Assembly: GCF_001598295.1 (NCBI RefSeq)
Contig: NZ_BCYR01000003.1
Coordinates: 62,001-126,000 of the forward strand
DNA: 64,000 nt
Source: Klebsiella ornithinolytica NBRC 105727 = ATCC 31898
GTDB lineage: Bacteria; Pseudomonadota; Gammaproteobacteria; Enterobacterales; Enterobacteriaceae
Direction of reading: 5' to 3'
Below the pieces are notes generated by a model. It was given only the letters and a program-made list of their open reading frames with translations, did no database searches and was not told the DNA's origin. Positions 9,598 to 18,331 of this stretch are shown here, one piece after another. Every line of letters begins with the position of its first letter. Within the stretch, counting starts at the first letter, position 1. Position numbers and translations under genes: made by a program.

Positions 9598-10297
9598 GCA
9601 GGCTGTACTGCTCGGCGACCAGCCGGTAGCGATAGACCGGCCGCCCGGTCGCGCCGTAGTGAATGCTGGTGTAGAGAATATTAATCTGTGCCAGCCAGAT
9701 CAGGTATTTCCGGCAGGAGACGCGGGAAATATTGACGGCCACCGCCAGTTCATCGGTGGAAAACTCGGTGCCCGGATGGGCATCAATCCACTGGCACAGC
9801 GTGCGCAGCGTCTGGGCGGTTAAGCCTTTCGGCAGCTTGCGCGCGTCGCTGGCTTCCGGCGCGTTGCCGTGGAGCAGGCGGTCAACATCGGCCTGTTCAT
9901 AATAGGGCTGTCCGGTCATCAGTTTGCGTTTTTCGCGCCAGGCGGTCAGCGCCTCTTCGAAGCGCGGAAACTGGAACGGTTTGATCAGATAATCGACGAC
10001 GCCGTAGTGCATCGAGGTTTGCACGGTGGCGGCATCGGCGGCGGAGGTAATCATAATCACGTCGATAGGGCGACCAGAGGCGCGGATGGTCGGCAGCAGA
10101 TCCAGGCCGCTGTCATGCTGCATGTAGACATCCAGCAGCACCAGATCGATCTCCTGTGCGCTATCGTTAACCATCTCCTGGGCCTTGCTCAGCGTAGACG
10201 CGGTGCCACAGCAGCGGAAGCCGGGAATTCTCGCCACATACAGGCGATTCAGTTCGGCGACCATGGCATCATCGTCAACAATTAATACATTTATCAC
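9578..10297 (-). CDS. dcuR: C4-dicarboxylate response regulator DcuR
   Basis: The 239-residue protein has the same length as E. coli DcuR and reads as a close homologue. The receiver domain carries the DDD acidic pocket (VLIVDDDAMVAEL), the phospho-acceptor Asp in VLLDVYMQ and the switch Lys in YLIKPFQ. The C-terminal helix-turn-helix region (EFSTDELAVAVNISRVSCRKYL) is typical of the CitB/DcuR branch. Phosphorylated by DcuS, it should activate C4-dicarboxylate uptake and fumarate respiration genes. Its start overlaps the dcuS stop by 4 bases (ATGA), implying coupled translation. The adjacent transporter, fumarase and reductase genes are the natural local targets. Confidence 0.93.
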   Translation of the reverse strand: MINVLIVDDDAMVAELNRLYVARIPGFRCCGTASTLSKAQEMVNDSAQEIDLVLLDVYMQHDSGLDLLPTIRASGRPIDVIMITSAADAATVQTSMHYGVVDYLIKPFQFPRFEEALTAWREKRKLMTGQPYYEQADVDRLLHGNAPEASDARKLPKGLTAQTLRTLCQWIDAHPGTEFSTDELAVAVNISRVSCRKYLIWLAQINILYTSIHYGATGRPVYRYRLVAEQYSLLKQYSQ

Positions 10298-11913
10298 GCA
10301 CGTTTCCTTTTACTATCCCAGGGAAGATGAACAAAAAATTGGGTAAAGACGCCAGGCTCAGACTCGACGGCCAGCGTGCCGCCCAGTTCACGGAGCTGCT
10401 GGCTGGCGAGAAACAGGCCAACGCCGCGATTCTCACCCTTGGTAGAGAAGCCTTTATTAAAGATGGCATCAATATTCGCCGGCGGGATGCCCGGTCCGTC
10501 ATCGCTGACTTCGCCGCTCAGCCAGCCGTTCTGATAGTGCAGCAGCAGGCCGACTTCCCCCTCGCTTTGTCCGCTCATGGCATCCAGCGCATTCTCAATC
10601 AGATTACCCAGCACGGTGACCAGCACGGTGACCTGCTTTTCATTTGGGCAATCGGGCACCAGGCTCTCTTCGGCTAAGTTAAGGGTGAAGCCGCGCTCTT
10701 TGGCGCGCTGGATTTTACCAATCAGGAAGCCCGCGACCACCGGTGATTTGATTCGGTGCTGAATTTCGCCAATGTCCGCCTGATAAGTATGGGCGGTTTG
10801 CAGAACATACTCCTCCAGCTTGTCATAACTTTTCATGTTTAACAGGCCGAGGATCACATGCAGCTTATTCATAAATTCATGCGAGGTCGTGCGCAGCGCA
10901 TCGACATAGTTAACCATACCGTCCAGCCGCTGCAACAGCTGGCTGACTTCCGTTTTATCACGGAAGGTACTGATGGCGCCGACGATAGCGTTCTGGCTGC
11001 GTACCGGCACGGTGTTGCTGATCAGCAGGAAGCCGTTGCAGTCGAGTTCGCGGTCGTAAATCGGCTCGCCGGTCTGCAAAACCTCCTGCAGATCCGCCAG
11101 CAGCGGGGTGTGGGCAATCTCTTTGCCGGGGCCGCTAAGCAGGATCTCGCTGGCGGCCGGGTTGATCAGCGTGACGCGACCCTCGACATCCACCGCGACA
11201 ACCCCTTCTTTTAACGAATGGAGCATCGCCTGCCGCTGCTGAAACTGCGTAGAGATCTCCTGCGGCTCCAGTCCCAGCAGCACGCGCTTGAGTCCGCGCA
11301 CCAGGCTCCAGGTACCGATTCCGCAGACCAGGGCGCTGAACAGCACGGTTAACAGCACATCCCAGCGGCCTTTGGCAATTTGCTCATCCACTTTACTCAG
11401 CGAAATCCCGACCACCACCACGCCAATTTGCTGCTGCTGGTCGTTGAATACCGGCGTAAAGACGCGCAGCGCCGGAGCCAGCACCCCGTGATTGACGGCG
11501 ACATTCTCTTTGCCGTTAAAGGCGGGTTGAATATCCTCGCCGATAAACTGTTTACCAATAAGCCGGGCGTTGGGATGCGAATAGCGCACGCCATGCATAT
11601 CGGTCACCACCGCATACAGCAGATCGTTCCGCCGGGTAATGGCCAGCGCCAGCGGCTGGATGAGTCCGCTCTGCGGCGGCAGCGTCAGGGCCTGCTTCAC
11701 TTCCGGCATATCGGAGAACGTGCGAGCAACCGCCAGCGCCGTATCTTTTACGCCGTCGCGGGTGGTATCGCTGATCTGTATAAACCACAGCGCGTAGACC
11801 AGCAGCAGTACCGAACCAATCACGCTGCTAATCATGAGCGTCACGGCGGTACTCAGCTTCATACTCATCAGTCGTTTGCGCGCGGGCGGAATTGACTCCG
11901 CGATATCCTTCAT
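10294..11913 (-). CDS. dcuS: C4-dicarboxylate sensor histidine kinase DcuS
   Basis: This membrane sensor has two TM helices around a periplasmic PAS domain, then a cytoplasmic PAS and a HPK5-type kinase. Periplasmic residues matching the E. coli fumarate site are visible (MHGVRYSHPNA and LRVFTPVF). The phospho-accepting His lies in TSHEFMNKLHVILGL (near residue 345), with N box NLIENALDAM and G box SDDGPGIPP. I chose ATG 11913 (539 aa) because GGGGA lies just before it and the length then fits E. coli DcuS. An in-frame ATG at 11964 would add 17 residues. E. coli DcuS needs DctA or DcuB as co-sensor; neither is in this window. Confidence 0.92.
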   Translation of the reverse strand: MKDIAESIPPARKRLMSMKLSTAVTLMISSVIGSVLLLVYALWFIQISDTTRDGVKDTALAVARTFSDMPEVKQALTLPPQSGLIQPLALAITRRNDLLYAVVTDMHGVRYSHPNARLIGKQFIGEDIQPAFNGKENVAVNHGVLAPALRVFTPVFNDQQQQIGVVVVGISLSKVDEQIAKGRWDVLLTVLFSALVCGIGTWSLVRGLKRVLLGLEPQEISTQFQQRQAMLHSLKEGVVAVDVEGRVTLINPAASEILLSGPGKEIAHTPLLADLQEVLQTGEPIYDRELDCNGFLLISNTVPVRSQNAIVGAISTFRDKTEVSQLLQRLDGMVNYVDALRTTSHEFMNKLHVILGLLNMKSYDKLEEYVLQTAHTYQADIGEIQHRIKSPVVAGFLIGKIQRAKERGFTLNLAEESLVPDCPNEKQVTVLVTVLGNLIENALDAMSGQSEGEVGLLLHYQNGWLSGEVSDDGPGIPPANIDAIFNKGFSTKGENRGVGLFLASQQLRELGGTLAVESEPGVFTQFFVHLPWDSKRKRA

Positions 11914-12086
11914 ACCATCCCCTGAACTGTTCGGCGAAGGGCTATTATCGCTGAAGGTAACCATTTCTTAAAGCTATGTAAAAAAGCAAAAAGACGCTGA
12001 AAGAACCGGGAAGCGTGACCTCACTCGCAGGACCTCGCAATAAATATCCTTATAGTGAATATGGAGTTATTTAAAAGGAGGTTTTT
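11914..12086. promoter_or_regulatory. Divergent dcuS / MurQ-like promoter gap
   Basis: About 170 bases separate dcuS from the divergent SIS-domain gene. TATAGTGAATATGGAG (12052 on) could hold a promoter for the right-hand gene, but no confident -35/-10 pair is visible. A strong AAGGAGG lies just before 12087. Confidence 0.3.
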
Positions 12087-13007
12087 ATGAGCAGTAAGCC
12101 AACCGCATCAATGATGGAACGACGCCACCCTGAAACTCACCACATCGACACTCTCGCCACCCTCGATATGCTGACCCTGCTGCATAAAGACAATCGGCAA
12201 ATTGCCGACGCCGTCGGGGCCTGTTTACCGGAGGTTGCCCGTCTCGTCGATAATGCCGCCGCAGCCCTGAGCCGGGGAGGGCGGCTGGTGATTGTCGGCG
12301 CCGGAGCATCCGGCCGCGCGGCGCTACAGACGGTCAGCGAGTATACGCCGGAAGAGAAACATTCGCTGGTTGGCCTCATTGCCGGCGGCCCCGCAGCCGC
12401 GCTGCAGGAGATGGAGACGGCCGCTAACGATTACGATCTCGGGGCGCTTGAGCTGCAGGCTATCCGTTTCACCAGCAACGATATGCTGCTGGCGCTGACG
12501 GTTAGCGGACAAACGCCGTGGGTGTGGGGCGCGATGCGTCACGCCTGGTCGCTCGGTGCGCCAATTGCGGTACTGACGCAGCAAGCGGAGAGTGAAGCCG
12601 CCCAGCTGGCGGATATCATTATCGCGCCGCAAACCGGGCCAGAAGCGGTGGCGGGGTTCGGTAACCCGAAAGCGCAGCTGGCGCAGCGGCAGATCCTCAC
12701 GATGCTGACTACCGGGCTGGCGATTCGCAGCGGCAGGGTTTACAGCAACCTGCGGGTCGATCTGCAGGCCATCAGCCCGCGCTGGACTGAGCGCCAGATT
12801 GCCATCGTCATGACGGCCACCGACTGCTCGCGCAGCGAGGCCAAAGCCGCGCTGGCCAGCTGTAATCAGCATGTGCGCACGGCAATCCTGATGCTGATGA
12901 CCGGGCTCGACGCCTGGCAGGCGCGGGATCTGCTGGCGGAAAATAACGATCGTTTGCGCCTCGCGCTGCAGGAGACAAAGCGTTCGACGCTGAGCAGCGT
13001 AAATTGA
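12087..13007 (+). CDS. SIS-domain protein related to MurNAc-6-phosphate etherase (divergent MurQ homologue)
   Basis: The 306-residue protein aligns along its length with E. coli MurQ, which removes the lactyl ether from N-acetylmuramic acid 6-phosphate. It keeps the SIS fold signature (RLVIVGAGASGRAALQ), the GLIAGG loop, the VSGQTP phosphosugar loop and the C-terminal UBA-like region (ATDCSRSEAKAAL). The first catalytic Glu (MurQ Glu83) is present in VSEYTPEE. In a gap-free match after GLIAGG, MurQ Glu114 is replaced by Ala (METAAND), and the SSRMKAGTAQ signature is reduced to FGNPKAQLAQ. True etherase activity is therefore doubtful; a sugar-phosphate sensor or another lyase is possible. No murP or murR is adjacent. 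AAGGAGG precedes the ATG. Confidence 0.75.
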   Translation: MSSKPTASMMERRHPETHHIDTLATLDMLTLLHKDNRQIADAVGACLPEVARLVDNAAAALSRGGRLVIVGAGASGRAALQTVSEYTPEEKHSLVGLIAGGPAAALQEMETAANDYDLGALELQAIRFTSNDMLLALTVSGQTPWVWGAMRHAWSLGAPIAVLTQQAESEAAQLADIIIAPQTGPEAVAGFGNPKAQLAQRQILTMLTTGLAIRSGRVYSNLRVDLQAISPRWTERQIAIVMTATDCSRSEAKAALASCNQHVRTAILMLMTGLDAWQARDLLAENNDRLRLALQETKRSTLSSVN

Positions 13008-13014
13008 ATGATGC

Positions 13015-13032
13015 GGCGCGCAATCGCGCGCC
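13015..13032 (+). repeat. GC hairpin after MurQ-like gene
   Basis: GGCGCGC-AATC-GCGCGCC, a 7-bp stem, begins 8 bases after the stop. There is no T-run; it may protect the 3' end upstream of the terminator at 13076. Confidence 0.5.
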
Positions 13033-13075
13033 GTAATGCCGCGAGGGCGACGGGATGATAAATAACTAAATAAAC

Positions 13076-13116
13076 CGGCGGAAATTATTTAACCCCTTAA
13101 TTGCCGCCGTTATTTT
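13076..13116 (+). terminator. Terminator-like hairpin
   Basis: CGGCGGAAATTA pairs with TAATTGCCGCCG around a short loop and is followed by TTATTTTC. It probably ends the MurQ-like transcript before mqo. Confidence 0.5.
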
Positions 13117-13278
13117 CTGATTTTTATTTTTCCGCGCGATATTTTACTTTTTTAAGTTAAAAAAGTATTTGTCAGAAATTGATTAACTGTGCGGAAAATG
13201 TAAATGATATTTTAAAATATAATAGAAATGCGTTAACATGTTTGCACTTATTTCATTGTGCTATGCGATAATTCTATT

Positions 13279-14937
13279 ATGCCTGCAATAAAAAAATCTA
13301 TCTTATCTGTGACTGCCTTGGCGATGTTTGTCAGCACCGCGTCGTATGCGAATACTGATACCGCTCAAAAAACCGATTTCCTGCTGATCGGCGGCGGAAT
13401 TATGAGCGCCTCCCTCGGCACCTGGCTGCAGGAATTACAGCCGGACTGGAAACAGGTGATGGTCGAGAAGCTGGATGGCGTTGCGCTAGAATCCTCTAAC
13501 GGCTGGAACAACGCCGGGACCGGCCACTCAGCGAATATGGAGCTGAACTATACGCCGGAGCGTGCGGACGGTTCCATTGATGTCAGCAAAGCGCTGGATA
13601 TTAACGAGCAGTTTATGATCTCCCGCCAGTTCTGGACGGCGCAAGTCAAACGCGGCATTTTGCACGATCCGCACGCCTTTATTAATTCCACGCCGCATAT
13701 GAGTTTCGTCTGGGGTGATAATGTGGAGTATCTGCAAAAGCGGTATACCGCATTGCAGCAGACGACGTTATTCCAGGGTATGAAATTCTCCACCGATCAC
13801 GCGCAAATTAAACAGTGGGCGCCGCTGGTGATGGAAGGGCGCGATCCGCAACAAAAAGTGGCGGCGACCTGGACTCCGGTTGGCACCGACGTCAACTACG
13901 GCGAAATTACCCGTCAGCTGATCGGCAGCCTGAAGAAAAATAATAATTTCTCGCTGCAGACCTCTTCTGAAGTCACCGGGTTTAAACGCAATGCCGATAA
14001 TTCATGGCACGTGACGATCAAAAACGTCAATAGCGGTCAGGAACAGGCGATCGATGCGAAATATGTCTTTATCGGTGCCGGCGGCGGCGCGCTGAAATTA
14101 CTGCAAAAAACCGGCATTCCGGAAGCGGATAATTACGCGGGCTTCCCGGTCGGCGGCTCCTTCCTGATGACGGAAAATCCGGACGTGACGAAGCAACATC
14201 TGGAAAAAGTGTACGGTCAGGCCTCCGTTGGCGCACCGCCGATGTCGGTTCCGCACCTCGATGCCCGTTTCATCGATGGTAAGCGCGTGGTGCTGTTCGG
14301 GCCGTTTGCGACTTTCTCGACCAAATTCCTCAAAAATGGTTCCTTTATGGACCTGCTGAGCACCACCACTACCGATAACGTACTGCCGATGACCCACGTG
14401 GGGCTCGACAACTTCGATCTGGTGAAATACCTGATTAGCCAGGTGATGTTGAACGATGATGACCGCTTTGCGGCGCTGAAAGAGTACTATCCGGACGCGC
14501 GTAAAGAAGACTGGAAACTGATCCAGGCCGGCCAGCGCGTGCAGATTATCAAGAAAGATGCCGACAAGGGCGGAGTCCTGAAGCTGGGTACCGAAGTGGT
14601 GGTCGATCAACAGAAAACCATCTCGGCGCTGCTGGGGGCATCACCGGGGGCATCCACCGCGGCACCGATCACCCTTAACGTCCTTAAGCAGATGTTCCCG
14701 GAGCAGTTTGCTTCTGCGCAGTGGCAGAACCGCATTCATGCTATCGTACCGAGCTACGGGCAGAAGCTGAACGATAACCCGGCGCTGACGCAGCAGGTGT
14801 GGGATGATACCGCTGCGACGCTGCAGCTGGTGAAACCGCCGGTCATCGACATGAGCAAGACTCAGCCAGCGGTGACCACCGCGAAGCCGGCCGAAGCAAA
14901 ACCTGCGGAGTCAGCACAGCACGATATGGCGCTGTAA
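13279..14937 (+). CDS. mqo: Malate:quinone oxidoreductase
   Basis: The protein (about 552 aa) oxidises malate to oxaloacetate at the inner membrane and passes electrons to quinones. It matches E. coli Mqo closely: the FAD site [17 protein letters not shown], the [15 protein letters not shown] segment, [12 protein letters not shown] and [15 protein letters not shown] chose ATG 13279 rather than an in-frame GTG at 13258 because it yields a compact hydrophobic N-terminus, [17 protein letters not shown]. No clear Shine-Dalgarno precedes either start. The N-terminus looks like a Sec signal ending near SYA, which is odd for an enzyme held to face the cytoplasm. The C-terminal 25 residues are Ala/Lys/Pro-rich. 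Confidence 0.93.
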   Translation: MPAIKKSILSVTALAMFVSTASYANTDTAQKTDFLLIGGGIMSASLGTWLQELQPDWKQVMVEKLDGVALESSNGWNNAGTGHSANMELNYTPERADGSIDVSKALDINEQFMISRQFWTAQVKRGILHDPHAFINSTPHMSFVWGDNVEYLQKRYTALQQTTLFQGMKFSTDHAQIKQWAPLVMEGRDPQQKVAATWTPVGTDVNYGEITRQLIGSLKKNNNFSLQTSSEVTGFKRNADNSWHVTIKNVNSGQEQAIDAKYVFIGAGGGALKLLQKTGIPEADNYAGFPVGGSFLMTENPDVTKQHLEKVYGQASVGAPPMSVPHLDARFIDGKRVVLFGPFATFSTKFLKNGSFMDLLSTTTTDNVLPMTHVGLDNFDLVKYLISQVMLNDDDRFAALKEYYPDARKEDWKLIQAGQRVQIIKKDADKGGVLKLGTEVVVDQQKTISALLGASPGASTAAPITLNVLKQMFPEQFASAQWQNRIHAIVPSYGQKLNDNPALTQQVWDDTAATLQLVKPPVIDMSKTQPAVTTAKPAEAKPAESAQHDMAL

Positions 14938-14961
14938 TCTGACATAACGTCCGTCACAAAG

Positions 14962-14997
14962 CATGCCAGTTGGTCTGTCGCCAGCTGGCATTTTTTT
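14962..14997 (+). terminator. Rho-independent terminator of mqo
   Basis: ATGCCAG pairs with CTGGCAT around an interrupted stem and is followed by seven T's. It is 25 bases beyond the mqo stop. Confidence 0.85.
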
Positions 14998-15149
14998 GCG
15001 GATACGCCTGCCATCCACGCGGTGTACCCTCTGCGCGCCTATTCATGAATGCGGCTCATAACCTCGATACGGTGGCAGGGGATTATCCGCCGCTCCTTTC
15101 TCGTTAACATACCTCGCTCTGTATCACTCTCTCCTGACGGATATCTCAC

Positions 15150-16352
15150 ATGACTGTGCCGCAAAAAAACGCCGCCAGCGGACCGCTGTTTATTTTGATT
15201 TTAAGCGGGCTGATGGCGTTCGCTTCGTTATCCACCGATATTTATCTGCCCGCCATGCCGGTTATGGCGGCGGAATTGCAGGGTGACGCCGAACTGACGA
15301 TTACCGGTTTTTTAATCGGTTTTGCTCTGGCGCAGCTCATCTGGGGGCCGGTGAGCGACCGTCTTGGTCGTCGCACGCCGCTGTTTATCGGTATGGTGCT
15401 GTTTATCATCGGCTCCGCGGGTTGCGCGCTCTCCGACAGCATCGATCGGATTATTTTCTGGCGCGTTTTTCAGGCTCTGGGGGCCTGTACCGGGCCCATG
15501 CTGGCGCGGGCGATGGTACGCGATCTCTTTGCCCGGACCCGCGCCGCGCAGATGCTCTCGACGCTGACCATTGTGATGGCCATTGCACCGATTATCGGGC
15601 CGCTGATGGGCGGGCAGATGATAAGAGTCACCAGCTGGCATGCCATTTTCTGGCTACTGGCGGGCATTGGTCTGGTGATGCTGCTGGCGCTACGCTGGCT
15701 GCCGGAGACGCTGCCGCCGGAGCGACGCCAGCAGGGATCGCCGCTGAAGGCGTTTCATCACTACGGGCAGCTGCTGCGCAATCGCATTTTCATGCGCTAT
15801 ACCCTGAGTCTGACCTGTTATTACGTCGCCGCTTACGCTTTTATTACCGGTTCGCCGGATGTCTATATTCGCTATTTCGGCGTTGAACCGCAGCACTATG
15901 GCTGGCTATTTGCGGTCAATATTCTCGGCGTGATGACCATGAGCCTGGTTAACCGCCGTCTGGTTCAGCGTTATGCATTGGGGGATCTGCTCAAAGCGGC
16001 GCTGGTTGTGGCCTCTCTGGCGATGGCGGCGATGGCGTTCAGCGTCAAATTGCATCACGGCGGTCTCGTTGGGATCGCCCTGTGCGTGTTTCTCTTTTTC
16101 TCCATGAACGGCGTGATTGCCGCCACCTCAACGGCGGCAGCGCTGGATGAGGCGGGGGCGTTTGCCGGTTCGGCATCGGCCTTCATCGGCTCGCTGCAAT
16201 ATGGCAGCGGAATCGTCTCTTCACTGCTGCTGGCCGGATTACATGATGGTACACCCTGGACGATGACGTGGATTATGGGGGCCTTTACGCTTGCCAGCCT
16301 GCTGCTGGCCTGGACGCCGTCGGCACCGTTGCCTGATGAATTAAACGCCTGA
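15150..16352 (+). CDS. Bcr/CflA-family MFS drug exporter
   Basis: The 400-residue, 12-TM transporter belongs to the DHA1 Bcr/CflA group. TM1 reads STDIYLPAMPVMAAEL, the family's characteristic D-x-Y-L-P-A-x-P segment. The MFS loop 2-3 motif GPVSDRLGRRTPL and the TM4 R-x-x-Q-x-x-G motif (FWRVFQALGACTGP) are present, and APIIGPLMGGQ matches motif C of drug:H+ antiporters. Homologues export bicyclomycin, chloramphenicol or sulfonamides. The substrate here is not predictable. It stands alone between the mqo terminator and mdcR. Confidence 0.88.
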   Translation: MTVPQKNAASGPLFILILSGLMAFASLSTDIYLPAMPVMAAELQGDAELTITGFLIGFALAQLIWGPVSDRLGRRTPLFIGMVLFIIGSAGCALSDSIDRIIFWRVFQALGACTGPMLARAMVRDLFARTRAAQMLSTLTIVMAIAPIIGPLMGGQMIRVTSWHAIFWLLAGIGLVMLLALRWLPETLPPERRQQGSPLKAFHHYGQLLRNRIFMRYTLSLTCYYVAAYAFITGSPDVYIRYFGVEPQHYGWLFAVNILGVMTMSLVNRRLVQRYALGDLLKAALVVASLAMAAMAFSVKLHHGGLVGIALCVFLFFSMNGVIAATSTAAALDEAGAFAGSASAFIGSLQYGSGIVSSLLLAGLHDGTPWTMTWIMGAFTLASLLLAWTPSAPLPDELNA

Positions 16353-16512
16353 TTTCAGGCCGGTTCAGGTTTATCACCGACGGCGGCAGCGGTTCTCGCC
16401 GCGAGGAGATGCGACAGGCCCTGAACTTGCGCCCCGTTAAAACTTTCGCCGCGGATTGTGGTTATACTGGCTTGAATTGACAAGAAAAAAGCGGAAATAC
16501 GGGGCGAAAATA

Positions 16513-17439
16513 ATGAAAGACGACATTAATCAGGAGATAACCTTCCGCAAACTGTCGATATTTATGATGTTTATGGTTAAGGGGAATATTGCCAGAACCG
16601 CCGAAGCCATGGAGCTCAGCGGGGTGAGCGTTCATCGGGCGCTGCATACCCTTGAAGAGGGGGTTGGCTGCTCGCTGTTTGTGCATAAGGGGCGAAATTT
16701 ACTGCCGCTGCCGGCGGCCTGGACACTGCTGGAGTACTGCCAGGATGTCACCAGTTTAATGACCCGTGGGCTGGAAGCGACGCGCAAGGTGGCCGGCGTC
16801 GGCCAGGGGCGTCTGCGCATTGGCACACTCTACTCGCTAACTCTTGAGACGGTGCCGCGAATTATTATGGGTATGAAGCTACGACGGCCCGAACTGGAGC
16901 TCGATCTGACCATGGGATCCAACCAGATGCTGATGGATATGCTGGAAGACGATGCTCTCGACGCCATTCTGATCGCGACCAATGAAGGGGAGTTCAGTAA
17001 TACTGCCTTTGATGTGGTCCCGCTGTTTGAAGACGATATTTTCCTCGCCGCACCGGCGGCGGAAAAACTCGACAGCGTGCTGCCTGCCGACCTGCGCGAC
17101 TATGCAGACCGCAAATTTGTCTCGCTGGCCGAAGGATTTGCCACCTATGCCGGGTTCCAGGAAGCCTTTCAGGTGGCGGGATTCGAACCCGAAATTGTGA
17201 CCCGGGTGAACGATATCTTCTCAATGATTAGCCTGGTGCAGGCCGGCGTCGGTTTTGCGCTGCTGCCAGGACGCATGAAGAAAGTGTATGAAAACGATGT
17301 GCAGCTGTTAAAGCTGGCGGAACCCTACCAGATGCGCCAGCTGATCTCTATCGTCTATGCCCACCATCGTGAACGTGACGCCGATCTGCTGGCGCTGGCG
17401 GCAGAAGGGCGAATGTACGCCCGCAGTCTTAACCGTTAA
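16513..17439 (+). CDS. mdcR: LysR-type regulator of malonate utilisation MdcR
   Basis: The 308-residue LysR-family protein has an N-terminal winged helix-turn-helix (RKLSIFMMFMVKGNIARTAEAMELSGVSVHRALHTLE) and a periplasmic-binding-protein-like effector domain. I chose ATG 16513 (MKDDINQE). The upstream in-frame TTG at 16456 would add 19 residues and has no ribosome site. The sequence fits MdcR, the activator of the Klebsiella mdc operon. It lies immediately beyond mdcH in the opposite orientation, and the two genes overlap tail to tail by 11 bases. Malonate or malonyl-CoA is the expected effector by analogy. Confidence 0.88.
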   Translation: MKDDINQEITFRKLSIFMMFMVKGNIARTAEAMELSGVSVHRALHTLEEGVGCSLFVHKGRNLLPLPAAWTLLEYCQDVTSLMTRGLEATRKVAGVGQGRLRIGTLYSLTLETVPRIIMGMKLRRPELELDLTMGSNQMLMDMLEDDALDAILIATNEGEFSNTAFDVVPLFEDDIFLAAPAAEKLDSVLPADLRDYADRKFVSLAEGFATYAGFQEAFQVAGFEPEIVTRVNDIFSMISLVQAGVGFALLPGRMKKVYENDVQLLKLAEPYQMRQLISIVYAHHRERDADLLALAAEGRMYARSLNR

Positions 17440-18331
17440 GCCGCTGCGCCAGATGACGCACGACCGCCACGCCGCTACTCTCAAGCGCCAGACTCTCTCC
17501 CTGCCAGCCCGCCTGGCGGGTGAGGCAGGTGAGTACACCGCCGGGCGGCATCTCTATTGCCAGCCGGGCGTCGCGCTCCTGGGCGGCGACGACGGCATCC
17601 TGCCAGCGTACCGTCCGCGCCATATTCATCGCCAGATCGTCGGCGATCCGCTGCGGATCCCACAGTACCCGCGCGGTGGAACCGCTCAGGTAAGCGCAGC
17701 GCGGGCGCTGCAACGAGACCTGTGTGAAGGCTTGCGCCAGCGCGGCTGCCGGGGCGTCCAGCAGCGCGCAGTGCGAGGGAACGCTGACCGCCAGCCGCTG
17801 TGCTTTAGTGGCGCCGATGGCCAGCGCTTTCTGCGCTACGCGCGCCATCGCCTCATCGGTGCCGGCAATCACAATCTGCGTGTCGGCATTGAGGTTAGCG
17901 ATGTAGGTCTCTCCCGCGATCAGCAGCGCCTCCACCCGATCCCGCGTCAGCCCCATAATCGCGGTCAGGCCGTAACCGTGCGGATAGGCCTGTTCCATTA
18001 AATCGCCGCGTCGCGCCACCAGGCGCAGTGCGCTGGCGAAATCCAGCGCCCCGGCGATGACTGCGGCAGGAAAGGCGCCGATCGACAACCCGCTGACGAT
18101 ATCCGGCTGGACCCCCTGGCGCTGTAGTTCCCGCGCCCAGGCGACGCCGGTGATAAGCAGGCACAGCTGCACGGCCCGGGTGTGCCTGAGCGCCTCGACG
18201 CTATCTAAGGTGACGATCTCTTCCCCGAGTACGCTGCGGGCCTCGGCGAGGATCGCCTCACGGTGGGGGATGACGCCGAGCATACCCGGGCGCTGGTTTC
18301 CCTGACCGGGAAAGGTAAAGAGAATTTTCAT
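17429..18331 (-). CDS. mdcH: Malonyl-CoA:ACP transacylase of malonate decarboxylase, MdcH
   Basis: The 300-residue acyltransferase loads malonyl from malonyl-CoA onto the decarboxylase ACP to prime the enzyme. It shows the FabD-type landmarks: FTFPGQGNQRPGM at the N-terminus, the nucleophile Ser in VSGLSIGAFPAAV (G-x-S-x-G) and the catalytic His in VPSHCALLD. I chose the ATG at 18331 (MKILFTFPGQ), preceded by GGAGGAAGC, over an upstream in-frame start that would add a non-homologous tail. The start overlaps the mdcG stop by 4 bases. It is the last gene of mdcABCDEFGH. Confidence 0.93.
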   Translation of the reverse strand: MKILFTFPGQGNQRPGMLGVIPHREAILAEARSVLGEEIVTLDSVEALRHTRAVQLCLLITGVAWARELQRQGVQPDIVSGLSIGAFPAAVIAGALDFASALRLVARRGDLMEQAYPHGYGLTAIMGLTRDRVEALLIAGETYIANLNADTQIVIAGTDEAMARVAQKALAIGATKAQRLAVSVPSHCALLDAPAAALAQAFTQVSLQRPRCAYLSGSTARVLWDPQRIADDLAMNMARTVRWQDAVVAAQERDARLAIEMPPGGVLTCLTRQAGWQGESLALESSGVAVVRHLAQRLNG

